A stretch of DNA of 64,000 bases from JAVBRD01 sp031548365 (GTDB taxonomy: Bacteria; Bacillota; Clostridia; Christensenellales; UBA1750). Location: assembly GCA_031548365.1 (NCBI GenBank), contig JAVBRD010000016.1, positions 31,898 through 95,897 on the forward strand, read 5' to 3'. Shown here piece by piece: positions 34,927 to 44,149 of the stretch (position 1 is its first letter; each line of letters starts with the position of its first letter). A program made the position numbers and the translations under genes. The notes under the pieces are model-generated. The model was not told where the DNA came from and searched no databases. It was given only the letters and a program-made list of their open reading frames with translations.

Positions 34927-34955
34927 ATTGTACCACGACAGCCATTTTACGGCAA
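34927..34955 (-). promoter_or_regulatory. Promoter of the heparinase-like gene
   Basis: On the minus strand, TTGCCG (34950-34955) and TACAAT (34927-34932) are separated by 17 bases. The start codon is 33 bases further on. It is divergent from the lipid-kinase promoter at 35036-35064. Confidence 0.7.
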
Positions 34956-35035
34956 GTGAGACGCCTCCAGACAAACGCATTCCCTCAGGGCACCCGCCCC
35001 GGTCACATTTCAGTCATAAGAATTGATTCGCGTGA

Positions 35036-35064
35036 TTGTTTTTGCTTGTACGTCGTGATATGAT
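35036..35064 (+). promoter_or_regulatory. Promoter of the lipid-kinase/phosphorelay operon
   Basis: TTGTTT (35036-35041) and TATGAT (35059-35064) are spaced by 17 bases, 45 bases before the GTG start at 35109. Close gene spacing downstream suggests it may serve all four genes to 43470. Confidence 0.65.
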
Positions 35065-35108
35065 GTGAAAAAAATGGGAAACGATGTCGAAACGAGGCCG
35101 AAAATGAC

Positions 35109-36083
35109 GTGAAGCATCTTTTCATCATCAATCCGGTCGCCGCCGGTCTCAAGGGACGCGTTGACGAGACCATTCGCGCCATCGAAGATTTCTTTGCGGA
35201 TTATCAGCAGCTCGAATACAGCTATCACGTCACCCGGTGGTGCCGCGACGCGCTGGGTTATGTGCACCGGTTTGTCAGGGCGGAGAAAGACATGGTCAGG
35301 GTATACGCGCTCGGCGGCACGGGGACGCTGTTTGAGGTCATCAACGGCGTGGTCGGCATGCCCAACGTGCAGGTCGCGTTCTACCCGCTTGGCCGCTCGA
35401 ACGCCTTTGTGTATTATTTCGGACTGGACAAGACCGAACTGTTCATGTCCATCCGCAACCTTGTATTCTCTGACACGACGCCCATCGACCTTGTGCGCTG
35501 CGGTCACCATTTTTTTTCATGCTTTTCCAGCATGGGCATCGAGTCGTTCGCCAGCCGCGACGGCGACATCCTCATCGAGCGAACACAGATGCCCGCGGGC
35601 ATCTGCTACGCGGGTTCGGCGGTCTACCACTTGCTTGGACCGCGCCCCTACGCGCAGCATTATCACATTGTCATTCGCGGCGAGAGCGGCGAGACCGTTC
35701 TCGACGGCTATTTCGCGACGCTGCTCATCGCCAAAACGCCCTTTTATACGCGTGACTTTTGCCCAGCGGTGGACGCGCACCCCAACAACGGCCGCTTTGA
35801 TGTCTACGCGGTGCGCGCGCGCGGACGGTGGCGGCTGGTGGCCACCCTCCCCGCATATCTGTCGGGCGACTACAAAAGGCACCCAGGTGTTATCAGCCAC
35901 CATTCGGGCGAAAAGATCACCATCACGTCGGAAGAACCGATCTGCTTCAACCTCGATGGTGAAGTGTTCTATAATACGCGCGCGGAGATGGACATTATCC
36001 CCTACGCGCTGGACTTTGTTTTGCCTAAAGGGATCGACCTTGCCAGCATACCGCTGGTGTATGACGCGAAAGGACGCCGTTAG
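35109..36083 (+). CDS. Diacylglycerol-kinase-family protein with altered nucleotide motif
   Basis: A 324-residue DagK/YegS-type protein. The N-terminus KHLFIINPVAAGLKGR matches the family opening. The GGDGT nucleotide loop reads GGTGT, with Thr71 in place of the conserved Asp, and the second motif PxGTxNDF reads PLGRSNAF. The late FNLDGE motif is kept. Family enzymes phosphorylate lipids with ATP at the inner membrane face. With these changes this copy may be weak, inactive or changed in specificity. The GTG start at 35109 has GAGG eleven bases upstream. A hybrid kinase gene follows after 51 bases. Confidence 0.85.
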   Translation: MKHLFIINPVAAGLKGRVDETIRAIEDFFADYQQLEYSYHVTRWCRDALGYVHRFVRAEKDMVRVYALGGTGTLFEVINGVVGMPNVQVAFYPLGRSNAFVYYFGLDKTELFMSIRNLVFSDTTPIDLVRCGHHFFSCFSSMGIESFASRDGDILIERTQMPAGICYAGSAVYHLLGPRPYAQHYHIVIRGESGETVLDGYFATLLIAKTPFYTRDFCPAVDAHPNNGRFDVYAVRARGRWRLVATLPAYLSGDYKRHPGVISHHSGEKITITSEEPICFNLDGEVFYNTRAEMDIIPYALDFVLPKGIDLASIPLVYDAKGRR

Positions 36084-36134
36084 GTAAGCACCGGCTTGTC
36101 TTAAGCGGTCTTACGACTTTGGGGAGGCGCGAAC

Positions 36135-38573
36135 ATGACGGTGCGGTCCCACATCGACGCGCGCCGCAACCCGTACGCGGAGGTCTCCGCATACGTTGCG
36201 GCCGCCGCGTTCACAATTGCCGGAGCGCTCATCACACGCGGCGCGGGGCACGGCGTGATGCTTGCGCGGATACTCGTCGGCGCGGCAGTTCTGCTCGCGC
36301 TTTTCCTGCTCAACCGCGCGCCGATCAGCACGCGCGCGCTCTCAGTCGCCGTCCCTTCGGTCATCCTCATCTCACAGCTCATCGCCACATTTGCGCTGCC
36401 CGCGGACGACCTGCTCATGCTTACCATGGCGGCGAGCATCGCGGTCGGCGCGATGTACATTGACCGCATCGGCGTGCTGATCCAGCTCGGGCTGGTCAAC
36501 GCGGTCTACATCGTGATGACGTTCGTGCTCAAAATCCCCGTTTCGCCCACGCTGGGCGGCGCGTCCGCCGTGGTCACATGCGCGGCGTTCAACATCATTG
36601 GGGGCGTGCTCTACTACTGGTGCCGGACATCGCAGCGCGTGAGGCGCACCGCCGAGGAGACAGCGGCGACGTTCGATGTGCTCATGGAGATCACGCCAAG
36701 CCACATGGCCATCATCAACGACAGCGCGCGCGTCGAATACATCAGCAACTCGCTCGCGGCGTGGCTCGGGCTCTCCCGCCGCCAGTTCGCCGACGGCGTG
36801 CCCTTTCTGGATTTGTTCGCCTCTCCTGAGCTGCGCAGGTTGTTCCACGCGGTCATCGAGAACGGCGCGAGCGCGGACGCTCCCTTTGAGATCACCGAGC
36901 GGGGCGTGCGCAAGACGTACATCCTGCGCTCCACTCCCTTTGCGCAGGGGCGGGTCGGGCGGTTCTTCGAGTGGTACGAGGTCACGGCCATCGCGGACGC
37001 GACGCTCGAGGCGGAGGCGGCCGCCAAGTCCAAGAGCATGTTCCTGGCCAATGTCAGCCACGAGATCCGCACACCCATGAACGCGGTGTCCGGCATGGTC
37101 GATCTGCTCCAGCGCACAGGCCTCGCCCCTGAACAGGCGCGGCAGGCCGCTGTCGTCAAGTCTTCGTCGTCCGCGCTGCTCACGACCATCAACGACATCC
37201 TCGACTACTCGAAAATAGACGCGCAGAAAATGACGCTCTTTCCGGCGCGGTTCGACCTGGCGCTCTTCATGGGCGACGTCATCCGGCGCGTTCAGGCGAT
37301 CTACGCCACGAGCGGCGTCACGCTGCCCGTGTATGTCTCGCCGCACGCCCCGGCACACGTCGTGCACGACGAGCTGCGCCTTCGGCAGGTGCTGCTCAAC
37401 ATCCTCACGCACGGGTTCGACCTGCGCGGCGGCGGATCCATCCACCTGCGCTGCGACGCGCCGCCCCCCGGCCCGGACGGCGTCGCCCGCCTCTCCTTCA
37501 GCATCTCGGATGCGAGCGGAGGGCTTCGCACCAACGTCCCACGCCGCTTTTCAGGCTTTGAGATGCTTGATTCACGGCAGGATCGGGACGCGGTCGGTTC
37601 CGGCCTCGGGATGGCCATCACGCGGCAGCTCATCGCGCTCATGGGCGGGGAGCTTCGCACATCCAGCGCGTCGGGGCAGGAAACGCTCTACTCATTCAGT
37701 ATTCCCGCCTGCGCGCAGGGAGCCGCCTTGACGCAAGGCGAGACGGCTCCCGCCATAGCGCTTGTCGCGTCGCCCGCCTCTGTGCGCGTACTGTGCCACG
37801 AGCCTTTCACGCCGTACGCGCGCGCGCTTCACGAGACGTTTTTAGAGCTTTCGGTAAGCGCCGACATCACCGACACGAACGAAGCGTTTTTGACCAAGCT
37901 CTCCTCGGGAGAGTACACGCATATTTTCGCGGGCGCGGGCGACGCGGCCTTTATGCGCGTTCACAGCTCGGGCGCACGCCTTGTCGCCATGCTCGACCGC
38001 GACGCGGAGGCTTCCGCGCTGGGCGCGCCCTTTCTGGCCGTTCGCAAGCCACTCATCGCGCCCACCATTGCCGCGCTGCTCGGAGACGCCGAGTACCTGA
38101 CCGTCTGCGCAAACATCAGCCCCGCCGACGTCAAAGCCTTCACCACGCAGGACGCAAGCGTGCTCGTAGTGGACGACAACCCCGTCAACCTCGTGGTGTG
38201 CGAGGGCATCCTCCGCCCGTTCGGCGTAGAGGTGATCACCGCGCCCGGCGGGATTGAGGCCATCGAGCTGCTCAGCCGCCGCGAGGTCGACCTCGTCCTC
38301 ATGGACCACTACATGCCCGGCGTGGACGGCGTCGAGACCACGCGCATGCTCCGCGAGAAAGGCGGCCGTTACGCCGCCCTGCCCATCGTCGCCCTCTCGG
38401 CCAACACGCTGGGTGAAACGCGCGAGCTTTTCCGGGGCAATAGAATTGACGACGCACTCTCGAAACCGCTTGAGATTGCCGAGTTGCAGCGCGTGCTCCT
38501 TTCCCTGCTCCCCCCCGCAAAAATCCGTGTCACCGAGCACACCGCGCCGCACACAGCCGTCCTTGTGTGCTGA
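36135..38573 (+). CDS. Hybrid sensor histidine kinase with decayed ATP-binding site
   Basis: An 812-residue membrane protein. The order is about five or six membrane segments (residues 18-165), a PAS-like domain (180-280), HisKA with phosphoacceptor His309 (FLANVSHEIRTPMN), HATPase (400-530), a pseudo-receiver (540-650) and a receiver (672-795) with Asp724 (LVLMDHYMPG) and Lys777. The HATPase N box reads NILTHGF, with His426 where Asn is expected, and the G1 box reads DASGG instead of DxGxG, while the G2 box GSGLGMAI is intact. ATP binding is therefore doubtful. GGGGAGG precedes the ATG. A paralogue with normal boxes follows. Confidence 0.9.
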   Translation: MTVRSHIDARRNPYAEVSAYVAAAAFTIAGALITRGAGHGVMLARILVGAAVLLALFLLNRAPISTRALSVAVPSVILISQLIATFALPADDLLMLTMAASIAVGAMYIDRIGVLIQLGLVNAVYIVMTFVLKIPVSPTLGGASAVVTCAAFNIIGGVLYYWCRTSQRVRRTAEETAATFDVLMEITPSHMAIINDSARVEYISNSLAAWLGLSRRQFADGVPFLDLFASPELRRLFHAVIENGASADAPFEITERGVRKTYILRSTPFAQGRVGRFFEWYEVTAIADATLEAEAAAKSKSMFLANVSHEIRTPMNAVSGMVDLLQRTGLAPEQARQAAVVKSSSSALLTTINDILDYSKIDAQKMTLFPARFDLALFMGDVIRRVQAIYATSGVTLPVYVSPHAPAHVVHDELRLRQVLLNILTHGFDLRGGGSIHLRCDAPPPGPDGVARLSFSISDASGGLRTNVPRRFSGFEMLDSRQDRDAVGSGLGMAITRQLIALMGGELRTSSASGQETLYSFSIPACAQGAALTQGETAPAIALVASPASVRVLCHEPFTPYARALHETFLELSVSADITDTNEAFLTKLSSGEYTHIFAGAGDAAFMRVHSSGARLVAMLDRDAEASALGAPFLAVRKPLIAPTIAALLGDAEYLTVCANISPADVKAFTTQDASVLVVDDNPVNLVVCEGILRPFGVEVITAPGGIEAIELLSRREVDLVLMDHYMPGVDGVETTRMLREKGGRYAALPIVALSANTLGETRELFRGNRIDDALSKPLEIAELQRVLLSLLPPAKIRVTEHTAPHTAVLVC

Positions 38574-38710
38574 GAGCCAAAACGAACAACACCTAAAGAA
38601 ACAGAGCGCAGGCGGAAACAGACAGATACCGGGGAGAACTACGCCCCGGTCGCCTCGCCATCCTGATGATAACCGCTCCGAAGCCATCGCATAAATAAGG
38701 AGGCGACACG

Positions 38711-41101
38711 ATGACGCAGCCCGCCCTGGGCAAGCAAGCGCTCGGAGCTGACAAAGCACGCGCGGTCGAGCTGTCCATCGTCACCGTCTTCGCGCTGGTC
38801 AGCACTGTCAAGGCCGTGTTCTACAACCCCGGGTACATGTGGCTGCTCAGACTCGCGCTCGGAGTAACAGCCCTCTTGCTCGTTATCGGGCTGCACAGGT
38901 TTCGCCGTGTACCCCGCTCCGCGCTCCCCTATCTCTCGCCTTTCCTGCTGGCTTTACTTTTGACCGTCTCAACGCTCGCTTCCGGCGGCGACAAAATCCA
39001 TTTCCTCGTGCTGCTCGGCGTGTCCGCAGCCGCGCCGCTCTACGGTGACCGGCGGGGCCTGATCACCTACTTCGCGCTCATCGGGGCCATGACCGCGTTC
39101 ATTGTCTATGTCCTCCACTTCCCCTTGCTGGAGCCTTCCTCCAGCAAGCATGTGGTGACCATGCACTTTCTGACCTTCAATGTCTTCAACGGCGTCATGT
39201 TCGCCGCATGCCACTTCTCCATCTCCGAGTCCACGGACGCGGGCCGCCGCAGAACGGCCTTTGAGGTCGTCATGGACGCCACGCCCAGCTGCATGGCGGT
39301 GTTGGACGACCGCGCGCGCGTGCGCTACATCAGCCGATCGTTTCAAAGCCTGTTGTCCATCCCGAGCCAGGCGCGCGCGGGGGGGCTGCCCATGCTCGAC
39401 CTGCTCGCCTCCAGCGCCATGCGCATGGAGTTCCAAAGCATACTCGAACACCTTGAACCTTACGCGGACGACGAGCTTTGCATCACGCACGAAGGCGCGC
39501 AGCGCTGGTTCACCATGCGTTCCATGCCCTTTGTAAGGGGCCGTGTGGCGCGCTTTCTCGAGCTTCATGACATCACGCCCGTCGTCAAGGCGCGCAACGC
39601 CGCCGAGGTTGCCGCCAAGAACAAAGCCAGCTTCCTGGCGAACATGTCCCACGAGATACGCACACCCATGAACGCCATTTTAGGCATGACCGACCTTTTG
39701 ATGATCTCTCGCCTCACCGAGGAGCAGTCCGGATACGCTGCCGCCATCAAGACCGCGTCCATGTCGCTGCTCAAAATCATCAACGACATTCTGGATTTCT
39801 CGAAAATTGATACCGGCGAAATACAGATACTGCCCGCTCCTTTCCCGCTCGCGTCGCTGATCACGGACACCATCAACCTGACCAGCATCCGCGCGTCAGG
39901 AATCGCGTACACGGTGCTCGTTCAAAAGGATCTGCCCGCAGTGATCGACGGGGACGAGATGCGCATCAAGCAGGTGCTCATTAACATTCTGGGCAACGCG
40001 ATCAAATTCACGAGCGCGGGGTGCGTCTCACTCATCGTCTCGGGCGATTCCGAGAAAGACGGAAACCTGCGTCTGCGGTTCTCCGTCGTGGATACAGGCA
40101 TCGGCATCCGAGAACGGGACATACAAAAACTCTTCGGCCAGTTCGAGCAGGTCGATTCGGTAAAAAACCGCAAGGGAACGGGCACAGGACTCGGCCTTTC
40201 AATCAGCCGCAGAATGGTTCAGCTCATGGGCGGCGAAATCCGCGTGGCGAGCGTGTACGGCGAAGGCTCGACGTTCTCCTTTGACATCTTGTGCGGCGCC
40301 GTGGGGCGCGAGCCGCTCGCCAGCCTGACAAACCCGGGCGCGATGCGCGCGCTGTGTTTTGAGCGCAATCCGTACCACGCGCGCGCTTTGCGCGAGATGC
40401 TCACCGACCTTGGAGTCGCGCATGAGGTAACCTCGAACGAGGCGGAGTTCGCGGCCAAGACGGGCGATGGCTACACGCACGTTTTGTTCGACAGAAGCGC
40501 GATCGACGCGGCGATGTGCGCGGAGGGCGCACGCTTCATCCTTATCAACGAACCGCAGGCCAGGTTTGACCGGCGCATGCCAAACGTCGAGCAGATCGGG
40601 AAACCCGTGATGGTCACCGCCCTCGCCCGCGCGCTCGAGGGCGCGCGCGCAAACACGGCGCCCGTAAAAAAGGATGTGCGCATCGGCGATATCACCACAA
40701 GGGGCGTGCGCGCGCTCATCGTGGACGACAACGAGGTCAACCTCATGGTCGCCGAGGAAATCCTTCAGCGATACGGCATTGAAACATCGGTCGCGCACGG
40801 GGGGCGCGAAGGCATCGACGCCGTGCGCGACGGACATTTCGACATCGTGTTTATGGACCACATGATGCCGGGTGTGGACGGTATCGACGCCACGAAGGCC
40901 ATTCGCGCGATGGGCGGCGCGGCCGCCAGGCTTCCGGTCATCGCGCTCACTGCAAACGCCATCACGGGCATGCGCGAGGAGTTCCTCGCCGCAGGCATGG
41001 ACGATTACTTGACAAAACCCATGGTGATCGGCAGCTTGCACGATATTCTCCTCAAGCACCTGCCCGAGCAGAAAATATTCACAAAGGTCGGTGACTCATG
41101 A
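38711..41101 (+). CDS. Hybrid sensor histidine kinase, intact
   Basis: A 796-residue paralogue of the preceding gene with the same layout. It has membrane segments (residues 20-165), a PAS-like domain, HisKA with His314 (FLANMSHEIRTPMN), an HATPase with normal boxes (NILGNAIKFT, DTGIGI, GTGTGLGLSI), a pseudo-receiver (540-650) and a receiver with Asp716 (DIVFMDHMMPG) and Lys769. It should autophosphorylate and pass phosphate to its receiver and then to an HPt domain. AAGGAGG precedes the ATG. Its stop overlaps the start of the HPt-bearing sensor gene by four bases (ATGA), so the two are translationally coupled and probably partners. Confidence 0.93.
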   Translation: MTQPALGKQALGADKARAVELSIVTVFALVSTVKAVFYNPGYMWLLRLALGVTALLLVIGLHRFRRVPRSALPYLSPFLLALLLTVSTLASGGDKIHFLVLLGVSAAAPLYGDRRGLITYFALIGAMTAFIVYVLHFPLLEPSSSKHVVTMHFLTFNVFNGVMFAACHFSISESTDAGRRRTAFEVVMDATPSCMAVLDDRARVRYISRSFQSLLSIPSQARAGGLPMLDLLASSAMRMEFQSILEHLEPYADDELCITHEGAQRWFTMRSMPFVRGRVARFLELHDITPVVKARNAAEVAAKNKASFLANMSHEIRTPMNAILGMTDLLMISRLTEEQSGYAAAIKTASMSLLKIINDILDFSKIDTGEIQILPAPFPLASLITDTINLTSIRASGIAYTVLVQKDLPAVIDGDEMRIKQVLINILGNAIKFTSAGCVSLIVSGDSEKDGNLRLRFSVVDTGIGIRERDIQKLFGQFEQVDSVKNRKGTGTGLGLSISRRMVQLMGGEIRVASVYGEGSTFSFDILCGAVGREPLASLTNPGAMRALCFERNPYHARALREMLTDLGVAHEVTSNEAEFAAKTGDGYTHVLFDRSAIDAAMCAEGARFILINEPQARFDRRMPNVEQIGKPVMVTALARALEGARANTAPVKKDVRIGDITTRGVRALIVDDNEVNLMVAEEILQRYGIETSVAHGGREGIDAVRDGHFDIVFMDHMMPGVDGIDATKAIRAMGGAAARLPVIALTANAITGMREEFLAAGMDDYLTKPMVIGSLHDILLKHLPEQKIFTKVGDS

Positions 41102-43470
41102 AGATTCCGCTGATGAACAGAAACACGATCACCAACAAAATTGCCATCGCGGTCGCCATACCCCTCCTCGCGCTGTTCATCATCGTCGGCTTTTACACCG
41201 CGAATCTGGTCTCACAATCCAGTCAGGAGCGCGCCGACCTCCAGATGCAAATCATCTCCCACATCAGCGCGTTTACCGCCGAGCATACGATCAACTCCGT
41301 GTGCACCATGCTCACGGGCGTAACCAAGTTCATTGACAGCATCAACCCCTCGCATGTGAACGCGCGCAACGATGTTGACGAGGCCGTCAAGTGGCTCTTG
41401 GCCGAACCCAGTGTGTATAACGCGTGGGTGGTTTTTGAGCCCAACGCGTTTGACGGGCTGGACGCGTTCTACGCCGGGAAGTACGCGAGCGCGCCATCGG
41501 GCCGGCTGATGCGGTCCTTCGCGCTTGCGGACGGCGAGATCATCGAGCTTTCCGACATGGACGAGGCGACGGTGGACGACCCTTTGGTCTGCTCCTGGTA
41601 CACCGACGTGCGCGATGACCCGCGCATGCGCGTCTCCACCAACGAAGAAGATCCCTACGACTACGGCACGGGCGAAGGAGCCCTGTCCACCGTTGGCGTT
41701 GTCGCTCCGCTGTTTTCACGCGACGGGTCGTTTATCGGGTGCGTGGGCGCGGACATCACCTTTGAGCATATGCTGGAGCGCGCGGCGATGGATGGCGACC
41801 AGTCCAATATCGAGGTCGCACTCTTTTATCCGAGCGGGGAGCCGCTCTACCACAAAACCAAAGAAGATGCCGGGGTGACGCTTCAGGACTTAGGATTTAG
41901 GCGTGTCGGGGACATGCTCGCTGCTATGGAAAGTGGTTCAGTCACCACAATGACCGACACAAGCGCGCGAAGCGGGGCCGAGATGATCGTCCGCTTTGAG
42001 CCGATTTATTCCCAGTATGCCGATACGCCGCTCACACTGTTCACGTGTGTGCCACGCGCCCGCGCCGCGTCCACGCTTTTTCGCGCGCTGCCCATCGCCA
42101 TCGCCGCGTTTATCCTGCTCTTTGTCGCCATGCTTACGCTCACTGTCGTCATCACGCGCAGGATCACGCGGCCCATCAAGGAGATCACGATCGCAGCTCA
42201 GCTCATTTCGGAAGGCGTGCTCGAAGCCAGCATCCCTGTTCCGGACAAAACGAGCGAGGAAATCAGCTATCTGTCCCGCTCCCTGTATAAAATGGTGGAA
42301 AAGTTCCGCATCCACATCATGGAGCAAGAGTACGCGCAAAACGAGCTAACCGTGTACGCCGCGCTGTCCGAAGCCATCAACCTCTCCAAGAACCGGGGGG
42401 ACGCGGCCATCAGCATCGCTCAAAAGCTGACCGACCTTTTGAGCGCTTCGCGCGTTCGCTTGATCGTCATCGGGCGCGACGGCCTCGCCGTAGGCGCTGC
42501 GGACGGCGTCGTCTTCAAAGGGCACGAGCAGTGCCTTGAGCTGATCGGAGACCGCAACATCCTGTTTTACAACCAGGCCGCCATCGCGCGCAACAACATC
42601 AGCTTTGTCCCCGGCGGAACCTCCGCCGTGTGGATCTTGCCGCTTTTCGAACCGGCATGCAAGCTTGGATACCTCATTGCAGAGTTCGGCCACGACAACC
42701 GTTCTTTTAATTCCGCAAACGTTGAATCCACACTGACACATGTCCGCGACACGCTCAAGCGCTTTTTACGCCAGAGTTTTTTGGATAAATCCGACACAGC
42801 GCCCACCGAGCCTGTACGACCGGTGCCCAACCCCCCTGCCATCACCCTGGTTGATCTCGCGCGCGAAGTGCCCGGCCTTGATCCCGATGCCGCGATTATC
42901 GCCATGGGCGGTCTAACCGATCTATACAGGAAAACCGTGGCCATCACCGCGCGCGTACTGCCTGAAACAGCTGATCGCATCCTCGCTCTTCCGCTGGACA
43001 CGCTCATGCCCATCGCCGTCGAAGTGCACGGCGTCAAATCCGCGCTCTACAGCATCGGCGCCTACCCGCTCGCGAACGATGCCGCTGCGCTTGAAGTCGC
43101 GCTCAAGGCAGGATCACAGGAAGCCGCCGGGAACATCACCCCTTTTTGCGAGCAGCTCCGCGCGCTTGGGGGGACGCTGTCCGCGCTTCTCCCCGCGCCG
43201 CCCACGCCCGCCGCGCCGTCAGCCGCTGCCACTCAAACCCCCGCGCGCGGCAAGGACACAGGCCTTGCGTCCGCGCTGCTCGCTGCCGTGGACGCCCTTG
43301 AGTCTTTTGACCCCGCGGAAGCGCTGCTCCGGCTTGAGGACGCATTGTCAGCACCGCTTGGCACGGAGGCCGAGTCCCTGATCAAGACCGCCATAGCGGC
43401 CACGGAGAACTTTGACTACGAAGAAGCCGTGCACCCCATCCGTACACTCATGGAATCGCTCAGCCTGTGA
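41098..43470 (+). CDS. Membrane sensor with Cache, HAMP, GAF-like and HPt domains
   Basis: A 790-residue protein. Membrane segments at about residues 15-35 and 331-353 enclose an extracellular dCache-type domain (AWVVFEPNAFDGLDAFY, STVGVVAPLFSRDGSFIGCVGADIT). A HAMP domain (about 350-405) and a GAF-like region (410-555) follow. Near residue 600 an HPt-type four-helix region begins, with His644 in VEVHGVKSALYSIGA (codon 43027-43029), matching the HPt HxxKG/S pattern. The last 70 residues resemble tails of clostridial hybrid-kinase proteins. No histidine-kinase core, methyl-accepting domain or DNA-binding domain is present. It should receive phosphate from the two kinases encoded upstream. Confidence 0.85.
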   Translation: MKIPLMNRNTITNKIAIAVAIPLLALFIIVGFYTANLVSQSSQERADLQMQIISHISAFTAEHTINSVCTMLTGVTKFIDSINPSHVNARNDVDEAVKWLLAEPSVYNAWVVFEPNAFDGLDAFYAGKYASAPSGRLMRSFALADGEIIELSDMDEATVDDPLVCSWYTDVRDDPRMRVSTNEEDPYDYGTGEGALSTVGVVAPLFSRDGSFIGCVGADITFEHMLERAAMDGDQSNIEVALFYPSGEPLYHKTKEDAGVTLQDLGFRRVGDMLAAMESGSVTTMTDTSARSGAEMIVRFEPIYSQYADTPLTLFTCVPRARAASTLFRALPIAIAAFILLFVAMLTLTVVITRRITRPIKEITIAAQLISEGVLEASIPVPDKTSEEISYLSRSLYKMVEKFRIHIMEQEYAQNELTVYAALSEAINLSKNRGDAAISIAQKLTDLLSASRVRLIVIGRDGLAVGAADGVVFKGHEQCLELIGDRNILFYNQAAIARNNISFVPGGTSAVWILPLFEPACKLGYLIAEFGHDNRSFNSANVESTLTHVRDTLKRFLRQSFLDKSDTAPTEPVRPVPNPPAITLVDLAREVPGLDPDAAIIAMGGLTDLYRKTVAITARVLPETADRILALPLDTLMPIAVEVHGVKSALYSIGAYPLANDAAALEVALKAGSQEAAGNITPFCEQLRALGGTLSALLPAPPTPAAPSAAATQTPARGKDTGLASALLAAVDALESFDPAEALLRLEDALSAPLGTEAESLIKTAIAATENFDYEEAVHPIRTLMESLSL

Positions 43471-43551
43471 ATGGCGGGAGGGACACATTTCCGCAAACAG
43501 CGGTACCCCGTCCTCCCGTGTCAAACGGCTTGCGTAAGCCCGAAGCGCCGA

Positions 43552-43605
43552 GAAGGATCTGTCCGGAGCTCCGCTTGCGAACAGCGACTCCCTGACAGAT
43601 CCTTC
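43552..43605. repeat. Inverted-repeat element with inner palindrome
   Basis: GAAGGATCTGTC (43552-43563) and GACAGATCCTTC (43594-43605) are perfect 12-base inverted arms. The loop begins with the palindrome CGGAGCTCCG (43564-43573). The right arm runs on into TTTCACTCAAGATGACA, similar to a short intergenic repeat often met in bacterial genomes. The 184-base gap 43471-43654 contains no gene. Probably a REP- or MITE-like remnant. Confidence 0.65.
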
Positions 43606-43654
43606 GTTTCACTCAAGATGACAGCGCGGCATTCGCGTTCCCGCTTTGCGTTCC

Positions 43655-44149
43655 TTACTTCGCGGCGCAGTTGACCACACGCAGCCCCTTCTTACGCGCG
43701 TATTCAACCGTGTAGGACGTGCCGCCCTCCGATCCGTCGTGGCAGCAAATGAGCGCTTCGGAGCGGTCAACCATGGCACGGTTGCGCGCGTGGTAACATC
43801 CGGGCACATAACCATCCGACACGGCGAACGATTCGTCGCAAACCGCGAGCGAGCGCGTGTGAAGCTTCCCCCATTCTCCCGCGTACGCATGTCCGCGAAA
43901 AGGCAGCGCGCACACCAGGCGCACGCCCGCAGGGATGCGTCCATCGCGGCGCATGTCGAGCACGAGACCCGCGCAAAACAAGTCGAAGCCGTGCGCCATG
44001 CCGCAGATGAACTCGCCGATCCCCTCCGCGCACGCGTCCGCCACCGCGCGCTCCACGCCGCGCGCGAGCTGAGTCCTTTGCGGATGGTCCACACTCAAGA
44101 GAAAAGGCAGCTTATCGGGACGGTGCCCGGAGAAGCACGCGGCGCGCAT
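43655..44149 (-). CDS. SLOG-family protein (DUF1273/YpsA-like)
   Basis: A 164-residue Rossmann-like protein of the DUF1273/SLOG group, which is thought to bind a nucleotide-type ligand. The opening AACFSGHRPDKLPF, the Gly-rich strand GIGEFICGMAHGFDLFCAG, and GGTSYTVEYARKKG are family marks. The ATG at 44149 overlaps the flavin reductase stop by one base; a GTG one codon earlier is possible. Relatives include proteins linked to nucleotide signalling and cell division, but the role here is unknown. Confidence 0.82.
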   Translation of the reverse strand: MRAACFSGHRPDKLPFLLSVDHPQRTQLARGVERAVADACAEGIGEFICGMAHGFDLFCAGLVLDMRRDGRIPAGVRLVCALPFRGHAYAGEWGKLHTRSLAVCDESFAVSDGYVPGCYHARNRAMVDRSEALICCHDGSEGGTSYTVEYARKKGLRVVNCAAK

